NCBI GenBank assembly: GCA_042219835.1
Contig: JBHJMN010000016.1
Span: 1 to 64,000, forward strand
Length of the DNA stretch: 64,000 nucleotides
Reading direction: 5' to 3'
Origin: Paenibacillus_G elgii_A
GTDB taxonomy: Bacteria; Bacillota; Bacilli; Paenibacillales; NBRC-103111
The notes below the pieces were generated by a model that was given only the letters and a program-made list of their open reading frames with translations, had not been told where the DNA came from and did no database searches. The translations under genes were made by a program, and so were the position numbers. Below, one piece after another: positions 43,685 through 52,169 of the stretch (position 1 is the stretch's first letter; each line of letters opens with the position of its first letter).

Positions 43685-44266
43685 ATGACAATCAGTCTTT
43701 CCAAGGGCCAGCGCATTGACCTGACTAAGGGTAACCCGGGCTTAACCAAAGTTGTTGTCGGTTTGGGATGGGATATCAACAAGTATAACACCGGTGCAGA
43801 TTATGACCTGGATGCTGCTGCATTCATGTTACATCAGGACGGAAAGGCGAAGGATATCTCGGACTTCCTCTTTTATAATAACCCTAAATTGTACAATGGC
43901 GCGGTAGAGCATACCGGAGATAATCGTACCGGCGCAGGCGACGGCGATGACGAACAAATCGTAATCGACTTCCAGAAGGTCCCCGATTTCGTCCAGCGCA
44001 TCGGAATCACTGTGACGATTCACGATGCGGAAGCCAGGAAACAAAACTTTGGCCACGTCTCCAACGCTTTTGTACGGATCGTTGATGCAGCAACAGATCG
44101 CGAGGTTCTCCGCTATGATCTCGGTGAAGAGTTTTCGCTTGAAACCGCAGTCGTGATCTGCGAATTATACCGTCAAGGAGCAGATTGGAAGTTCCAGGCT
44201 GTCGGTTCCGGATTTAATGGCGGCCTCGCCGCGCTTTGCAAGAATTATGGTTTGGATGCTCAGTAA
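43685..44266 (+). CDS. terD: TerD-family stress protein
   Basis: A 193-aa canonical TerD domain: MTISLSKGQRIDLTKGNPGL, VGLGWDINKYNTGADYDLDAA, HTGDNRTGAGDGDDE and ICELYRQGADWKF. Very similar to the preceding copy, including the intact calcium ligands, so the pair arose by duplication. RBS AAAGGAG before the ATG. A GC-rich hairpin (44276-44305) separates it from the TerD-TerA gene. Confidence 0.92.
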   Translation: MTISLSKGQRIDLTKGNPGLTKVVVGLGWDINKYNTGADYDLDAAAFMLHQDGKAKDISDFLFYNNPKLYNGAVEHTGDNRTGAGDGDDEQIVIDFQKVPDFVQRIGITVTIHDAEARKQNFGHVSNAFVRIVDAATDREVLRYDLGEEFSLETAVVICELYRQGADWKFQAVGSGFNGGLAALCKNYGLDAQ

Positions 44267-44275
44267 TATATCATA

Positions 44276-44305
44276 AGGGGGGCTGTCCACGAGAACAGCG
44301 CCCCT
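44276..44305 (+). promoter_or_regulatory. GC-rich intergenic hairpin
   Basis: AGGGGgGCTGT / ACAGCgCCCCT stem, 8-base loop, no T tract after it. It stands 40 bp before the TerD-TerA start and may protect or process the transcript. Confidence 0.4.
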
Positions 44306-44344
44306 GTCCTCGTTCTAATTCCCTTCACTGAAAGGTTGATACCA

Positions 44345-45586
44345 ATGACCATCGTACTCGCTAAAGGACAAAAGGCAGACCTTACGAAGAACAATCCAAA
44401 CTTGAGCACCGTCGTAGTGGGCATGGGCTGGAAGTCGCCTGGCAGTTCTGTTGAAGTAGACTTTTCTGCTTTCTTACTCTCTGGGGTTTCCAAAGTAACA
44501 AAAGATGAGGACCTTATTTTTTACGGTAACCCATCCGGCCCCAATAACAGCATCCATGTGAACAATAACCTGTCCAGTTACGCAGGTATTCAAGACAAAG
44601 CTCAGCTATCGGTTTCTTTAAGAAGTGTTCCAGCGCAATACGAACGAATTTCTTTTGCCTTAACCATATATGAAGGCGAGAAGAGAAGTCAGAACTTCTC
44701 CATGCTAGATGATACCTACATTCGCATTATAGATTCGGTAAGCGGCCACGAACTGCTCCGTTTTGACATGGGAAAATCCTTCTCCGTGGAAACGGCTATT
44801 GTCGTAGGGGAATTATATAGATATAACGGTGAGTGGAAATTCAACCCGATTGGTTCCGGTTATTCAGGGGGACTGGAGGCATTGTGCGGAAGCTTTGGAG
44901 TAGATATAACGCAAGAGACACAGAGCGCTCCGCAGGTTATACCTGAGCCTGAAAGAGACGTTTCTCCGGTCCCTGACACTCCTAGCGCAATTAATCTTTC
45001 CAAGATCGAATTGAAGAAAAAGGGGGACGTTATTAACCTGCAAAAGGGTACAGGCTCCATGGGTGAGATTCTGGTGAATTTAAACTGGAATCAAAAAAAG
45101 TCAAAAGGCTTTTTTGCATCTAAGGGGGTCGACCTCGATTTAGGGTGTCTCTTTGAGCTGAAGGATGGTCGAAAGGGAGTTGTACAAGCTCTTGGCGAAA
45201 GCTTTGGCGACCTCAAACAACCGCCTTTCATAGCATTGGACGGCGATGATCGTACAGGTTCTGTAACGACAGGCGAAAATCTTCGAATCAACGGGCAGTA
45301 CATTTCAGAGATTAAACGCGTGGTTATATACGCTTTTATCTATGAAGGCGTTGCAAAGTGGTCTGAAGCAGACGGGATTGTCACCATCAAACAAAACGGT
45401 GAACCGGACATTGAAGTGAAGTTGGATCAGCATGATAACAAGAAGCGAATGTGCGCGATTGCAATGATCCGAAATGTCAACGAACAGACGGTCAGTATTG
45501 AAAGACTTGTTGAATATTTTTCAGGCCATCAGGAATTGGACAGAGCGTATAGTTGGGGGTTAAGGTGGGTAGCAGGAAGTAAATAA
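44345..45586 (+). CDS. TerD-TerA two-domain protein with degenerate first calcium site
   Basis: A 413-aa protein. The N-terminal domain (1-185) has the TerD outline (LAKGQKADLTKNNPNL, VGMGWKS, VVGELYRYNGEWKF). However, the acidic calcium motifs are replaced: VEVDFSAF instead of DFDLDAS, and VNNNLSSYAGIQDKA instead of GDNRTGAGDGDDE. The C-terminal half (about 215-413) is TerA-like, with GVDLDLGCLFEL and ALDGDDRTG intact and the RVVIYAFIYEGV strand. A Pro/Glu-rich linker joins them. Start at ATG 44345 (GAAAGG at nine bases) rather than TTG 44336. It probably assembles with the single TerD proteins. Confidence 0.85.
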   Translation: MTIVLAKGQKADLTKNNPNLSTVVVGMGWKSPGSSVEVDFSAFLLSGVSKVTKDEDLIFYGNPSGPNNSIHVNNNLSSYAGIQDKAQLSVSLRSVPAQYERISFALTIYEGEKRSQNFSMLDDTYIRIIDSVSGHELLRFDMGKSFSVETAIVVGELYRYNGEWKFNPIGSGYSGGLEALCGSFGVDITQETQSAPQVIPEPERDVSPVPDTPSAINLSKIELKKKGDVINLQKGTGSMGEILVNLNWNQKKSKGFFASKGVDLDLGCLFELKDGRKGVVQALGESFGDLKQPPFIALDGDDRTGSVTTGENLRINGQYISEIKRVVIYAFIYEGVAKWSEADGIVTIKQNGEPDIEVKLDQHDNKKRMCAIAMIRNVNEQTVSIERLVEYFSGHQELDRAYSWGLRWVAGSK

Positions 45587-45625
45587 ATGCAAGTCTATGC
45601 GCTATTTTAGGAGGAAGCATTATAA

Positions 45626-46429
45626 ATGGATTTTCTCAACAGCTTCATCAACAATTTCATGGAATTCTTTAACTGGGCGAATCTCACGGCCATTTTATCA
45701 GACCCTGTAAATTGGGGAATCATTGCTTCTCTCATTGTGTTGGAAGGCTTGTTATCAGCGGACAATGCACTCGTTTTGGCAGTACTGGTAAGCCATCTGC
45801 CAAAGGAACAGCAGAAGAAAGCTTTATTTTATGGCTTATTGGGAGCTTACGTATTCCGATTCCTTGCAATCGGCGTGGGCACCTTCCTTGTTAAAATTAC
45901 ATGGGTTAAGATCGCCGGAGGTTTATACCTGCTCTGGATCGCATGCAGCAACCTGTTTGATCTCGAAGTGAGATGGCTCAGGGTTGGAAAGATCCCCCTC
46001 CTCCCGTATATTTCCAGAAAAGCCGACGATGAAGAAGAGAATTCCGTTCAAAACAAGAAAATGGGTTTCTGGCGCACAGTAGTAACCGTAGAGTTGATGG
46101 ATATCGCCTTTAGTGTCGATAGCGTTATTGCAGCGTTCGGTGTAAGCAATCAGGTGTGGGTGCTGTTCCTCGGCGGTATTCTTGGCGTTCTCATGATGCG
46201 CGGTGTAGCTCAGGTATTCCTCAAACTTATCGAGCGGTTTCCTGAACTGGAAAAAGCCGCATTCATTCTCATTATTGTTATCGGTGGAAAAATGCTTGCA
46301 GCAGTTGCCGGGTTCGAAATATCGCATATGGTATTCTTCGGACTACTGATAGCTGTTTTCCTTGGAGCAATGGTGCTCAGTACCATTCGCAAGAAAGCAG
46401 CAGATAAAGATGATTCGGAATCGGCATAA
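45626..46429 (+). CDS. TerC-family membrane protein
   Basis: A 267-aa protein with seven or eight membrane helices. It has the two family acidic motifs inside helices: 'LEGLLSADNALVLAVLV' near residue 38 and 'VELMDIAFSVDSVIAAFGV' near residue 155. These residues are thought to bind Mn2+ or other divalent metal during export. RBS AGGAGG before the ATG. It follows the TerD-TerA gene by 39 bp, matching the order of the B. subtilis yceCDEF operon (TerD copies then TerC). A terminator follows, splitting the Ter structural genes from the biosynthetic block. Confidence 0.93.
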   Translation: MDFLNSFINNFMEFFNWANLTAILSDPVNWGIIASLIVLEGLLSADNALVLAVLVSHLPKEQQKKALFYGLLGAYVFRFLAIGVGTFLVKITWVKIAGGLYLLWIACSNLFDLEVRWLRVGKIPLLPYISRKADDEEENSVQNKKMGFWRTVVTVELMDIAFSVDSVIAAFGVSNQVWVLFLGGILGVLMMRGVAQVFLKLIERFPELEKAAFILIIVIGGKMLAAVAGFEISHMVFFGLLIAVFLGAMVLSTIRKKAADKDDSESA

Positions 46430-46467
46430 TTCTCCATATCAATCAAACTTGGTCATGATCAAAATTG

Positions 46468-46495
46468 TCCCTCCTTATATAGGAGGGATGTTTTA
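46468..46495 (+). terminator. Hairpin with buried ribosome site (terminator/attenuator)
   Basis: TCCCTCCT / AGGAGGGA perfect arms around a 5-base TATAT loop, followed by TGTTTTA. The 3' arm is itself a strong ribosome site for a 19-codon ORF (ATG 46495 to TGA 46554), which overlaps the start of the lyase gene in another frame. So this could terminate terC transcription or control translation of the next gene. Confidence 0.55.
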
Positions 46496-46525
46496 TGACC
46501 AGCGAGCCCTATAAGGAGGGTGAAT

Positions 46526-47752
46526 ATGCGCTATTTCAACTATCTTACTCGTGACGAGGAAGAAAGCCTTTTTCATCTACCGCCCTCGATATTTTCCAAT
46601 ACATCAGAAAAGGAGCTGTTGGCCCATGCGGTCGGTGCAGCCCTTTATATGCCTGCTACCAGGCAAAGCATTGCTGACGAGATCGCGACGGGAAAGTATC
46701 CGGGTCTTGTCTCTGTTGTTATTGATCTGGAGGATGCTGTAGGCGACCACCAGGTAGAGCTTGCCGAGGAAACGTTAAGTCAGCAGTTCTACCGCCTGTA
46801 TTCGTTAGTTCGAATGGGTGCGATAACCTATGAGGAGCTTCCTTTACTGTTTATTCGTGTTAGGACGCCTCAGCAAATGACGCGAATGATAGCGTTACTG
46901 GAAGATGCCATGAAACTTGTAACGGGGTTTGCCTTGCCGAAGTTTAGTGAAGACAACGGTATTCAATACTTCGAGCTTATAGAAGCATACAACCGGCAGA
47001 AGCCAGTAGACTTCCCGACCTTGTATGGAATGCCAATTCTGGAAACTGCCGAAATTATGTACCGGGAGACGCGGGCTGAAGCATTGAATGCAATCCAACG
47101 TTTACTTACCAGGTTCAAAGAATATGTCCTGAATGTGCGCATCGGGGCAACTGATTTTTCAAGCTTGTACGGACTTCGAAGGAAACCGGACATGACTGTT
47201 TACGATATTGGTGTGCTTCGGGACTGTATCACAGACATTGTAAATATTTTTGGAAGAATTCAAAATCAGTTTGTCATCTCAGGCCCCGTTTGGGAATATT
47301 TCAAAAGTGACCGTGTGTTAAAGCCGATACTACGACAAACATCTTTCGAGGAACCGGAAGGCAGGGCCGACCGTCTAATCCGATTAGAATACATGAATGA
47401 GTATTTGGACGGACTCCTACGTGAAGTGATTATGGATAAGGAGAACGGCCTTCTTGGCAAAACCATCATTCATCCGACGCACATTATTCCGGTGCAATCT
47501 TTATATGCTGTAACCCATGAGGAATACATGGATGCAAAGAACATTTTGAATTCCAACAATGGTCTTGTTGGCGTTGTAAAAAGTCAGTATTCCAATAAAA
47601 TGAACGAAATCAAGCCACATTTGAATTGGGCCAAAAGAATAATGATCCGATCAAAAGTATACGGGGTGTTACATGAAGGAAAAAACTTTACCTCTATCCT
47701 CATTGGCCACGAGTCAACGAAACAAGAGCATTCACTCATTTCAAATACTTAA
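46526..47752 (+). CDS. CitE/HpcH-like C-C lyase of the Ter biosynthetic module
   Basis: A 408-aa protein of the HpcH/HpaI aldolase/citrate lyase β family. It has VSVVIDLEDAVGD, with the Mg2+-binding acidic residues, LPLLFIRVRTP, TGFALPKFSED, PILETAEIMYRE and IGATDFSSLYGLRR. Longer than standard CitE (~290 aa) owing to a C-terminal extension with KTIIHPTHIIPVQ. In Ter-linked operons this enzyme is predicted to join or cut a C-C bond while making a nucleoside-like compound. RBS AAGGAGG fits ATG 46526; GTG 46520 is also in frame. Its last 80 bp overlap the start of the PRTase gene. Confidence 0.88.
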   Translation: MRYFNYLTRDEEESLFHLPPSIFSNTSEKELLAHAVGAALYMPATRQSIADEIATGKYPGLVSVVIDLEDAVGDHQVELAEETLSQQFYRLYSLVRMGAITYEELPLLFIRVRTPQQMTRMIALLEDAMKLVTGFALPKFSEDNGIQYFELIEAYNRQKPVDFPTLYGMPILETAEIMYRETRAEALNAIQRLLTRFKEYVLNVRIGATDFSSLYGLRRKPDMTVYDIGVLRDCITDIVNIFGRIQNQFVISGPVWEYFKSDRVLKPILRQTSFEEPEGRADRLIRLEYMNEYLDGLLREVIMDKENGLLGKTIIHPTHIIPVQSLYAVTHEEYMDAKNILNSNNGLVGVVKSQYSNKMNEIKPHLNWAKRIMIRSKVYGVLHEGKNFTSILIGHESTKQEHSLISNT

Positions 47753-49073
47753 TGATTTGGAAGTAACCGTGGACATCACGGACAACCCCTTGAACCTGTC
47801 ACCTGCAGTTCTCTTTCAGATGGCGGCCAGGATAAACAAAAAACGAAGTTTTCTATTCGTAAGTAAAATCTTAGGGAAACACTTACCGGTTAATCCGCAC
47901 ATTGCCCTGTTGGGAGGCGCTTCTCTGGGCATATTGTATTGCCAAAAGTTGGGCTGCCAAACCCCGTTTGGCATTTCGGATATGGTGGAAGCCTTTCAGG
48001 ATAGCAAACGCGCGAAGAATCTCTATGAGCTGCTCAAGCTTAGCCCGCTCCAATTACATGATCCCACGTTGTTCATCGGTTTTGCAGAGACAGCTACAGC
48101 ATTGGGACAAAGCATGTTTGATGTGTTTAGGGGACCCATTCAATACCTTCATACAACTCGAGATTTCGTTAAGGGAGTCGAGCCTGTCATCAGCTTTGAA
48201 GAAGAGCATTCGCACGCTACGGCTCACCGTTGCTACCCGCTCGACGAGGACTTCTTCAGGGGGCCTGAGTCCATCGTTCTCGTGGACGATGAGATCACAA
48301 CGGGGAAAACGGCCCTTAATATTATACGAGCTCTTCATCGGAGGAGGTCCCATTCCAATTATGTGCTTGCCTCCTTGTTAGATTGGCGCTCCGAGGCAGA
48401 CATTGAAAAGTTTGCACAGCTTGAACGTGAACTTGGAATCACGATTACATGTCTCTCGTTAATGAAGGGGAAAATTCACGTAACTGGAAGCCCCGGGGAA
48501 TGCGAAACGGCGGAGCTTTGCCCTTCGGTGTTAGGTAAGGGAAGAGTAGAACATTTGTTCGTAGGCGGCTATTTCGAGTACATCTCTCATAAATCTGTAG
48601 ATTCATCCGGTGAAGAAAACCCAATGCGTTACCTTAAGGCAACGGGGCGTTTTGGCGTCGAGGGCGCTTATATCCCCAACATGGACGAGCAAATTATGAA
48701 GTGCGGACAATACCTTCAATCCAAACGCAAAGGGAAACGCACATTATGTATGGGGTCTGGAGAATTCATGTATATTCCGATGCGCATTGCAGCAGCGATG
48801 GGAGAAGGAGTAAGCTATCAATCCAGTACACGAAGCCCTATTTTTCCGTACACAGGAGAAGGCTATGCCATTCAGAATGGCTTTCCGTTTACCAGCCATG
48901 AGGATTCTGCGATCCCCAATTTCTTTTATAACATTCAGACAGATGAATATGACGAAGTATTTGTATTTGTGGAACGAGTAAATAACCTTGCAGCGCTATC
49001 ATCCTATCTTGAAGCAGTGCAGCGTACATCTATACCTAACATCCATTTTGTTCATTTTGCTAAGGAGGCATAA
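47673..49073 (+). CDS. Phosphoribosyltransferase with TRSP domain
   Basis: A 466-aa protein. An N-terminal PRTase fold includes the PRPP-binding loop LVDDEITTGKT at about residues 203-213. A C-terminal TRSP domain holds the name-giving motif SSTRSP at 384-389 and the CMGSGEF segment at 359-365. Both parts match the PRTase/TRSP architecture known from Ter-linked operons, where they are predicted to act on a nucleoside-like metabolite. The ATG at 47673 overlaps the lyase gene by 80 bp; its ribosome site (GGGGTG) lies in that gene. It overlaps the next gene by one base. Confidence 0.88.
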   Translation: MKEKTLPLSSLATSQRNKSIHSFQILNDLEVTVDITDNPLNLSPAVLFQMAARINKKRSFLFVSKILGKHLPVNPHIALLGGASLGILYCQKLGCQTPFGISDMVEAFQDSKRAKNLYELLKLSPLQLHDPTLFIGFAETATALGQSMFDVFRGPIQYLHTTRDFVKGVEPVISFEEEHSHATAHRCYPLDEDFFRGPESIVLVDDEITTGKTALNIIRALHRRRSHSNYVLASLLDWRSEADIEKFAQLERELGITITCLSLMKGKIHVTGSPGECETAELCPSVLGKGRVEHLFVGGYFEYISHKSVDSSGEENPMRYLKATGRFGVEGAYIPNMDEQIMKCGQYLQSKRKGKRTLCMGSGEFMYIPMRIAAAMGEGVSYQSSTRSPIFPYTGEGYAIQNGFPFTSHEDSAIPNFFYNIQTDEYDEVFVFVERVNNLAALSSYLEAVQRTSIPNIHFVHFAKEA

Positions 49074-50221
49074 TGGAGATGTCTATCGAGGTTCTCGCGA
49101 GCTCCATCGCCAGCCCTAAGCCGCTAGGCAGCTATAATTCAGAAGATGTCATCTTTCTATTAAAAGATTTAAGCGAAATTCATCTTGAGAAAGGAACAGA
49201 GGACAGGGAGGAAGCAATACAGGCCGGCACACACTATTCGGAGATGCTCCCCGTTGAATATCAACCTACGCGGGAGTATATTCATCTGTTCCATGAGACA
49301 CTAGCGGTCACGGCTCGCAAGGTTGCTTTTGCAGCCGCAGTTACAGCAGAACAGATCGCTGCCAAGCGAGGCCGCAACATCATGCTGGCATCGTTGGCCA
49401 GAGCGGGGACACCGATTGGAATTCTGCTCAAGCGGTACTTCAAAGCGATTCATCAATATACTTTGCCTCATTACAGTATTTCGATTATCCGAGGTAAAGG
49501 GATCGATGAAAATGCGGTTATCTACATGTTGAATCAACATCCCGGCTATGAAATTCAATTTGTCGATGGTTGGACAGGGAAGGGAGCGATACGCAAGGTA
49601 CTGACGGATGCCACCAAAACGATCTTGGCGAAGTACGGCATATCGCTCAATGACGATCTGGCTGTCCTTGCAGACCCAGGGCAATGTTCTTCTACATTTG
49701 GTACCAGAGAGGATTTCCTCATTCCGAGCGCATGCTTGAACTCTACAGTATCGGGTCTGATGAGCCGTACCGTCCTTCGTGATGATTTGATTGGTCCGCA
49801 TGACTTCCATGGCGCGAAATTTTACAAAGAATGGCTTTCGGATGATCTATCCAATCATTTTATCGATACGGTATCAGCGTATTTTCAAGAAGTCGCGGGA
49901 GAAGCACAGCTAGTAGCAAACCAGCTTTTAAGCGATAGTTCTAAAACAGAGGAAACGTGGAAGGGTTTAAATGACATCAAGCGGATTCAGCTGGATTTCG
50001 GAATTCCGGATTTGAATTTGGTGAAACCGGGGGTGGGTGAAACCACAAGGGTTCTTTTGCGCCGCGTGCCATGGAAGATTCTAATTGACCGATGGGATAA
50101 CCCGAATTTGCGGCACATTTTGTTGCTGGCTGCGGACCGTAATGTTCCTGTGGAAGTGTACCCGAATCTGACCTATTCTTGCTGCGGCATAATTAAACCC
50201 TTGAAGGGCGGGGGGGAATGA
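49073..50221 (+). CDS. PRTase-like / 'StiP' protein with C-terminal Pelota-type RNA-binding domain
   Basis: A 382-aa protein of the family annotated as cysteine protease StiP or PRTase_1. Residues 50-300 contain the HYSEMLPVEYQPT motif, LASLARAGTPIGILLKR, and FVDGWTGKGAI (163-173), which looks like a PRPP-loop. A conserved SACLNSTVSGL follows, with the cysteine at ~221 that prompted the protease name. The last ~75 residues are like a Pelota/L7Ae-type RNA-binding fold (HILLLAADRNVPVEVYPNLTYSCCGIIKPL). I favour a phosphoribosyltransferase role from its neighbours over proteolysis. TAATG overlap with the TRSP gene; AAGGAGG ribosome site. Confidence 0.83.
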   Translation: MEMSIEVLASSIASPKPLGSYNSEDVIFLLKDLSEIHLEKGTEDREEAIQAGTHYSEMLPVEYQPTREYIHLFHETLAVTARKVAFAAAVTAEQIAAKRGRNIMLASLARAGTPIGILLKRYFKAIHQYTLPHYSISIIRGKGIDENAVIYMLNQHPGYEIQFVDGWTGKGAIRKVLTDATKTILAKYGISLNDDLAVLADPGQCSSTFGTREDFLIPSACLNSTVSGLMSRTVLRDDLIGPHDFHGAKFYKEWLSDDLSNHFIDTVSAYFQEVAGEAQLVANQLLSDSSKTEETWKGLNDIKRIQLDFGIPDLNLVKPGVGETTRVLLRRVPWKILIDRWDNPNLRHILLLAADRNVPVEVYPNLTYSCCGIIKPLKGGGE

Positions 50222-51045
50222 CTTTGATTTTCGCTACGGATTTGGATAAAACCCTCATCTATTCGAAGAACTCTATGGATGACATCGTACCCGAGGAGGA
50301 ATTAATACCGGTCGAGGAAAATGGGGGGGCCTATACCTCTTTCATGACGAAGCGGGCAATAACCCAGTTAAGCGAAATCGCGAAATCCGCATTCATTGTA
50401 CCCGTGACCACCCGTACCATCGCACAGTACAAGAGGGTCTTTTACTTCAACAAGGACTTGAACCTGAGATATGCCATAACTAGCAATGGGGGGAACATTT
50501 TGAGCGATGGCTCCCCTGATGAGGAATGGTCGGCACTCGTTCAAACTGCGTTGCGCACGAGCGCAGATCATCTGGAAGTAAAGGCGATGTATGACCAAAT
50601 CTCCTCGCCTGAATGGGCATTACGTGGATGGCTCTGTGATGGCTTGTTTTACACGATGATCATTGACCCGGAAAAAACACCTTTCGAGCTGTTGGATCAG
50701 TTCCGAGAAACCATACATCCCATGGGATGGGCACTTTCCGTACAAGGGCGGAAAGTATATCTGGTCCCGGCTCGCGTGACCAAGGGGGAGGCCATGCTTC
50801 ACCTGAGTAAGCGGCTGGGCTCCAAGTTTATTGCAGCTTCCGGCGACTCTCTCTTGGATGCAAGCTTGTTAGCTATCGCTGACTATGCGATTGCACCTGG
50901 TCACGGAGAGCTCTTTGGTAAGTCGTCATCCGGATTCCTGTATCAATTTACGCAGAAAACGGGGATTCGAGCTTCCGAAGAAATACTGGAACGGGTCCAT
51001 CATGAACTACAACACTACCTTTCGCAAAACTCATCGGCTAGCTGA
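50218..51045 (+). CDS. HAD-family phosphatase of the Ter biosynthetic module
   Basis: A 275-aa protein with motif I DLDKTLIY (residues 8-15), motif II PVTTR, a lysine near KGEAMLHL for motif III and SGDSLLDASLL for motif IV. It is the HAD partner regularly found with the TRSP and StiP/PRTase_1 proteins; predicted to remove phosphate from the nucleoside-like product. ATGA overlap with the preceding gene. 21 bp before the ATP-grasp gene. Confidence 0.88.
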   Translation: MTLIFATDLDKTLIYSKNSMDDIVPEEELIPVEENGGAYTSFMTKRAITQLSEIAKSAFIVPVTTRTIAQYKRVFYFNKDLNLRYAITSNGGNILSDGSPDEEWSALVQTALRTSADHLEVKAMYDQISSPEWALRGWLCDGLFYTMIIDPEKTPFELLDQFRETIHPMGWALSVQGRKVYLVPARVTKGEAMLHLSKRLGSKFIAASGDSLLDASLLAIADYAIAPGHGELFGKSSSGFLYQFTQKTGIRASEEILERVHHELQHYLSQNSSAS

Positions 51046-51066
51046 TCAACCAGGAGGCCATTACGA

Positions 51067-52095
51067 ATGACAACACGGATATGGTTTAATCGAACCTTTG
51101 CAACGGCAACGCATTACGTGGATAAGATCAGGAACAACCCGGACGGCAAGGTCGTTGAGATCTATGCAACCCATCCCAAGCGACATTCACTCATGCTTCA
51201 GGCTGCAGATCACGCAGACTTGGAACCAGATCTATCGATGGAACAATATCCGCAGTTTTGTATCGATTATTGCCGGCAGCACGCTATCGACATCTTCATC
51301 CCTCACTTCGGATTATCGGAAATTGCCAAGTATGCCGATGAATTTGAACGCGTGGGCACCAAAGTAATGCTTGGGGGAAATGCCGACTTACTCCGTCTCG
51401 TTTCAGATAAGGGAGATGTGTTTCGGAAACTCGCCGGTATAGAGGGGCTTACAATACCGGAGTATCACATCGTCTCCACGTCCGAGGAGTTTGAAGCAGC
51501 CTTCCGGAGTCTTAAGGAAAAGGGGCTGAACGCCTGTTTTAAGCCCGTTACCGGAGAGGGGGGAGCAGGCTTTCGAATTATCGATGACATGCCGCCAACG
51601 CTCGACATCTTGTATCGCTCAGTTAAACCTAATATGTATATTGGCGATGTAATGAGGATGCTGTCTGTCGCGGGATCCTTCGAGCCACTCATGGTTATGG
51701 AGCTGCTAACGGGCCCGGAATATAGTGTAGATTGTCTGGGAAACCAGCAGAGTTTGCTCGCAGCTGTTCCTCGTAAGAAGGTGGAGGGAAGAATTCGAGC
51801 GCTTGAAGATAATTCGGAGCTTATCCGGTTGGCCGCTGCCATTCATGAACGCATTCCGCTTCAATACAACTTCAATATCCAATTTATTTACCAAGACGAT
51901 ACACCCAAGCTGCTTGAAATCAACCCGAGAATGTCAGGGGGATTATACACCTCTTGTTTAAGTGGCATTAACTTTCCATATCTAGCCGTCAAAATGCTGC
52001 TGAATGAGGAGATTGTTGTGCCAGCGCCAAACCTCAACTTAATGGCCACTCATGTTGAAAAGGAAGTGCTGTTAAAACACGATTTCATTGGTTAG
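51067..52095 (+). CDS. ATP-grasp ligase of the Ter biosynthetic module
   Basis: A 342-aa protein with the ATP-grasp layout: an N-terminal α/β domain (to ~100), then KPVTGEGGAGFRII (glycine-rich loop with the ATP lysine), MVMELLTGPEYSVDCLG (hinge) and KLLEINPRMSGG (metal-binding E-x-N). It probably links an amino acid or carboxylate to the nucleoside-like scaffold. RBS AGGAGG before the ATG. It is the last gene of the five-gene block, followed by a terminator. Confidence 0.9.
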   Translation: MTTRIWFNRTFATATHYVDKIRNNPDGKVVEIYATHPKRHSLMLQAADHADLEPDLSMEQYPQFCIDYCRQHAIDIFIPHFGLSEIAKYADEFERVGTKVMLGGNADLLRLVSDKGDVFRKLAGIEGLTIPEYHIVSTSEEFEAAFRSLKEKGLNACFKPVTGEGGAGFRIIDDMPPTLDILYRSVKPNMYIGDVMRMLSVAGSFEPLMVMELLTGPEYSVDCLGNQQSLLAAVPRKKVEGRIRALEDNSELIRLAAAIHERIPLQYNFNIQFIYQDDTPKLLEINPRMSGGLYTSCLSGINFPYLAVKMLLNEEIVVPAPNLNLMATHVEKEVLLKHDFIG

Positions 52096-52128
52096 AATGG
52101 TTATCTCTCCAAATTCATTTAAAGTTGT

Positions 52129-52166
52129 AAAAACCTCACTTCATCCTTGGATAAAGTGAGGTTTTT
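52129..52166. terminator. Terminator between convergent genes
   Basis: AAAACCTCACTT / AAGTGAGGTTTT hairpin with T tracts on both strands, between the ATP-grasp gene and the vWA gene. Confidence 0.85.
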
Positions 52167-52169
52167 TGT

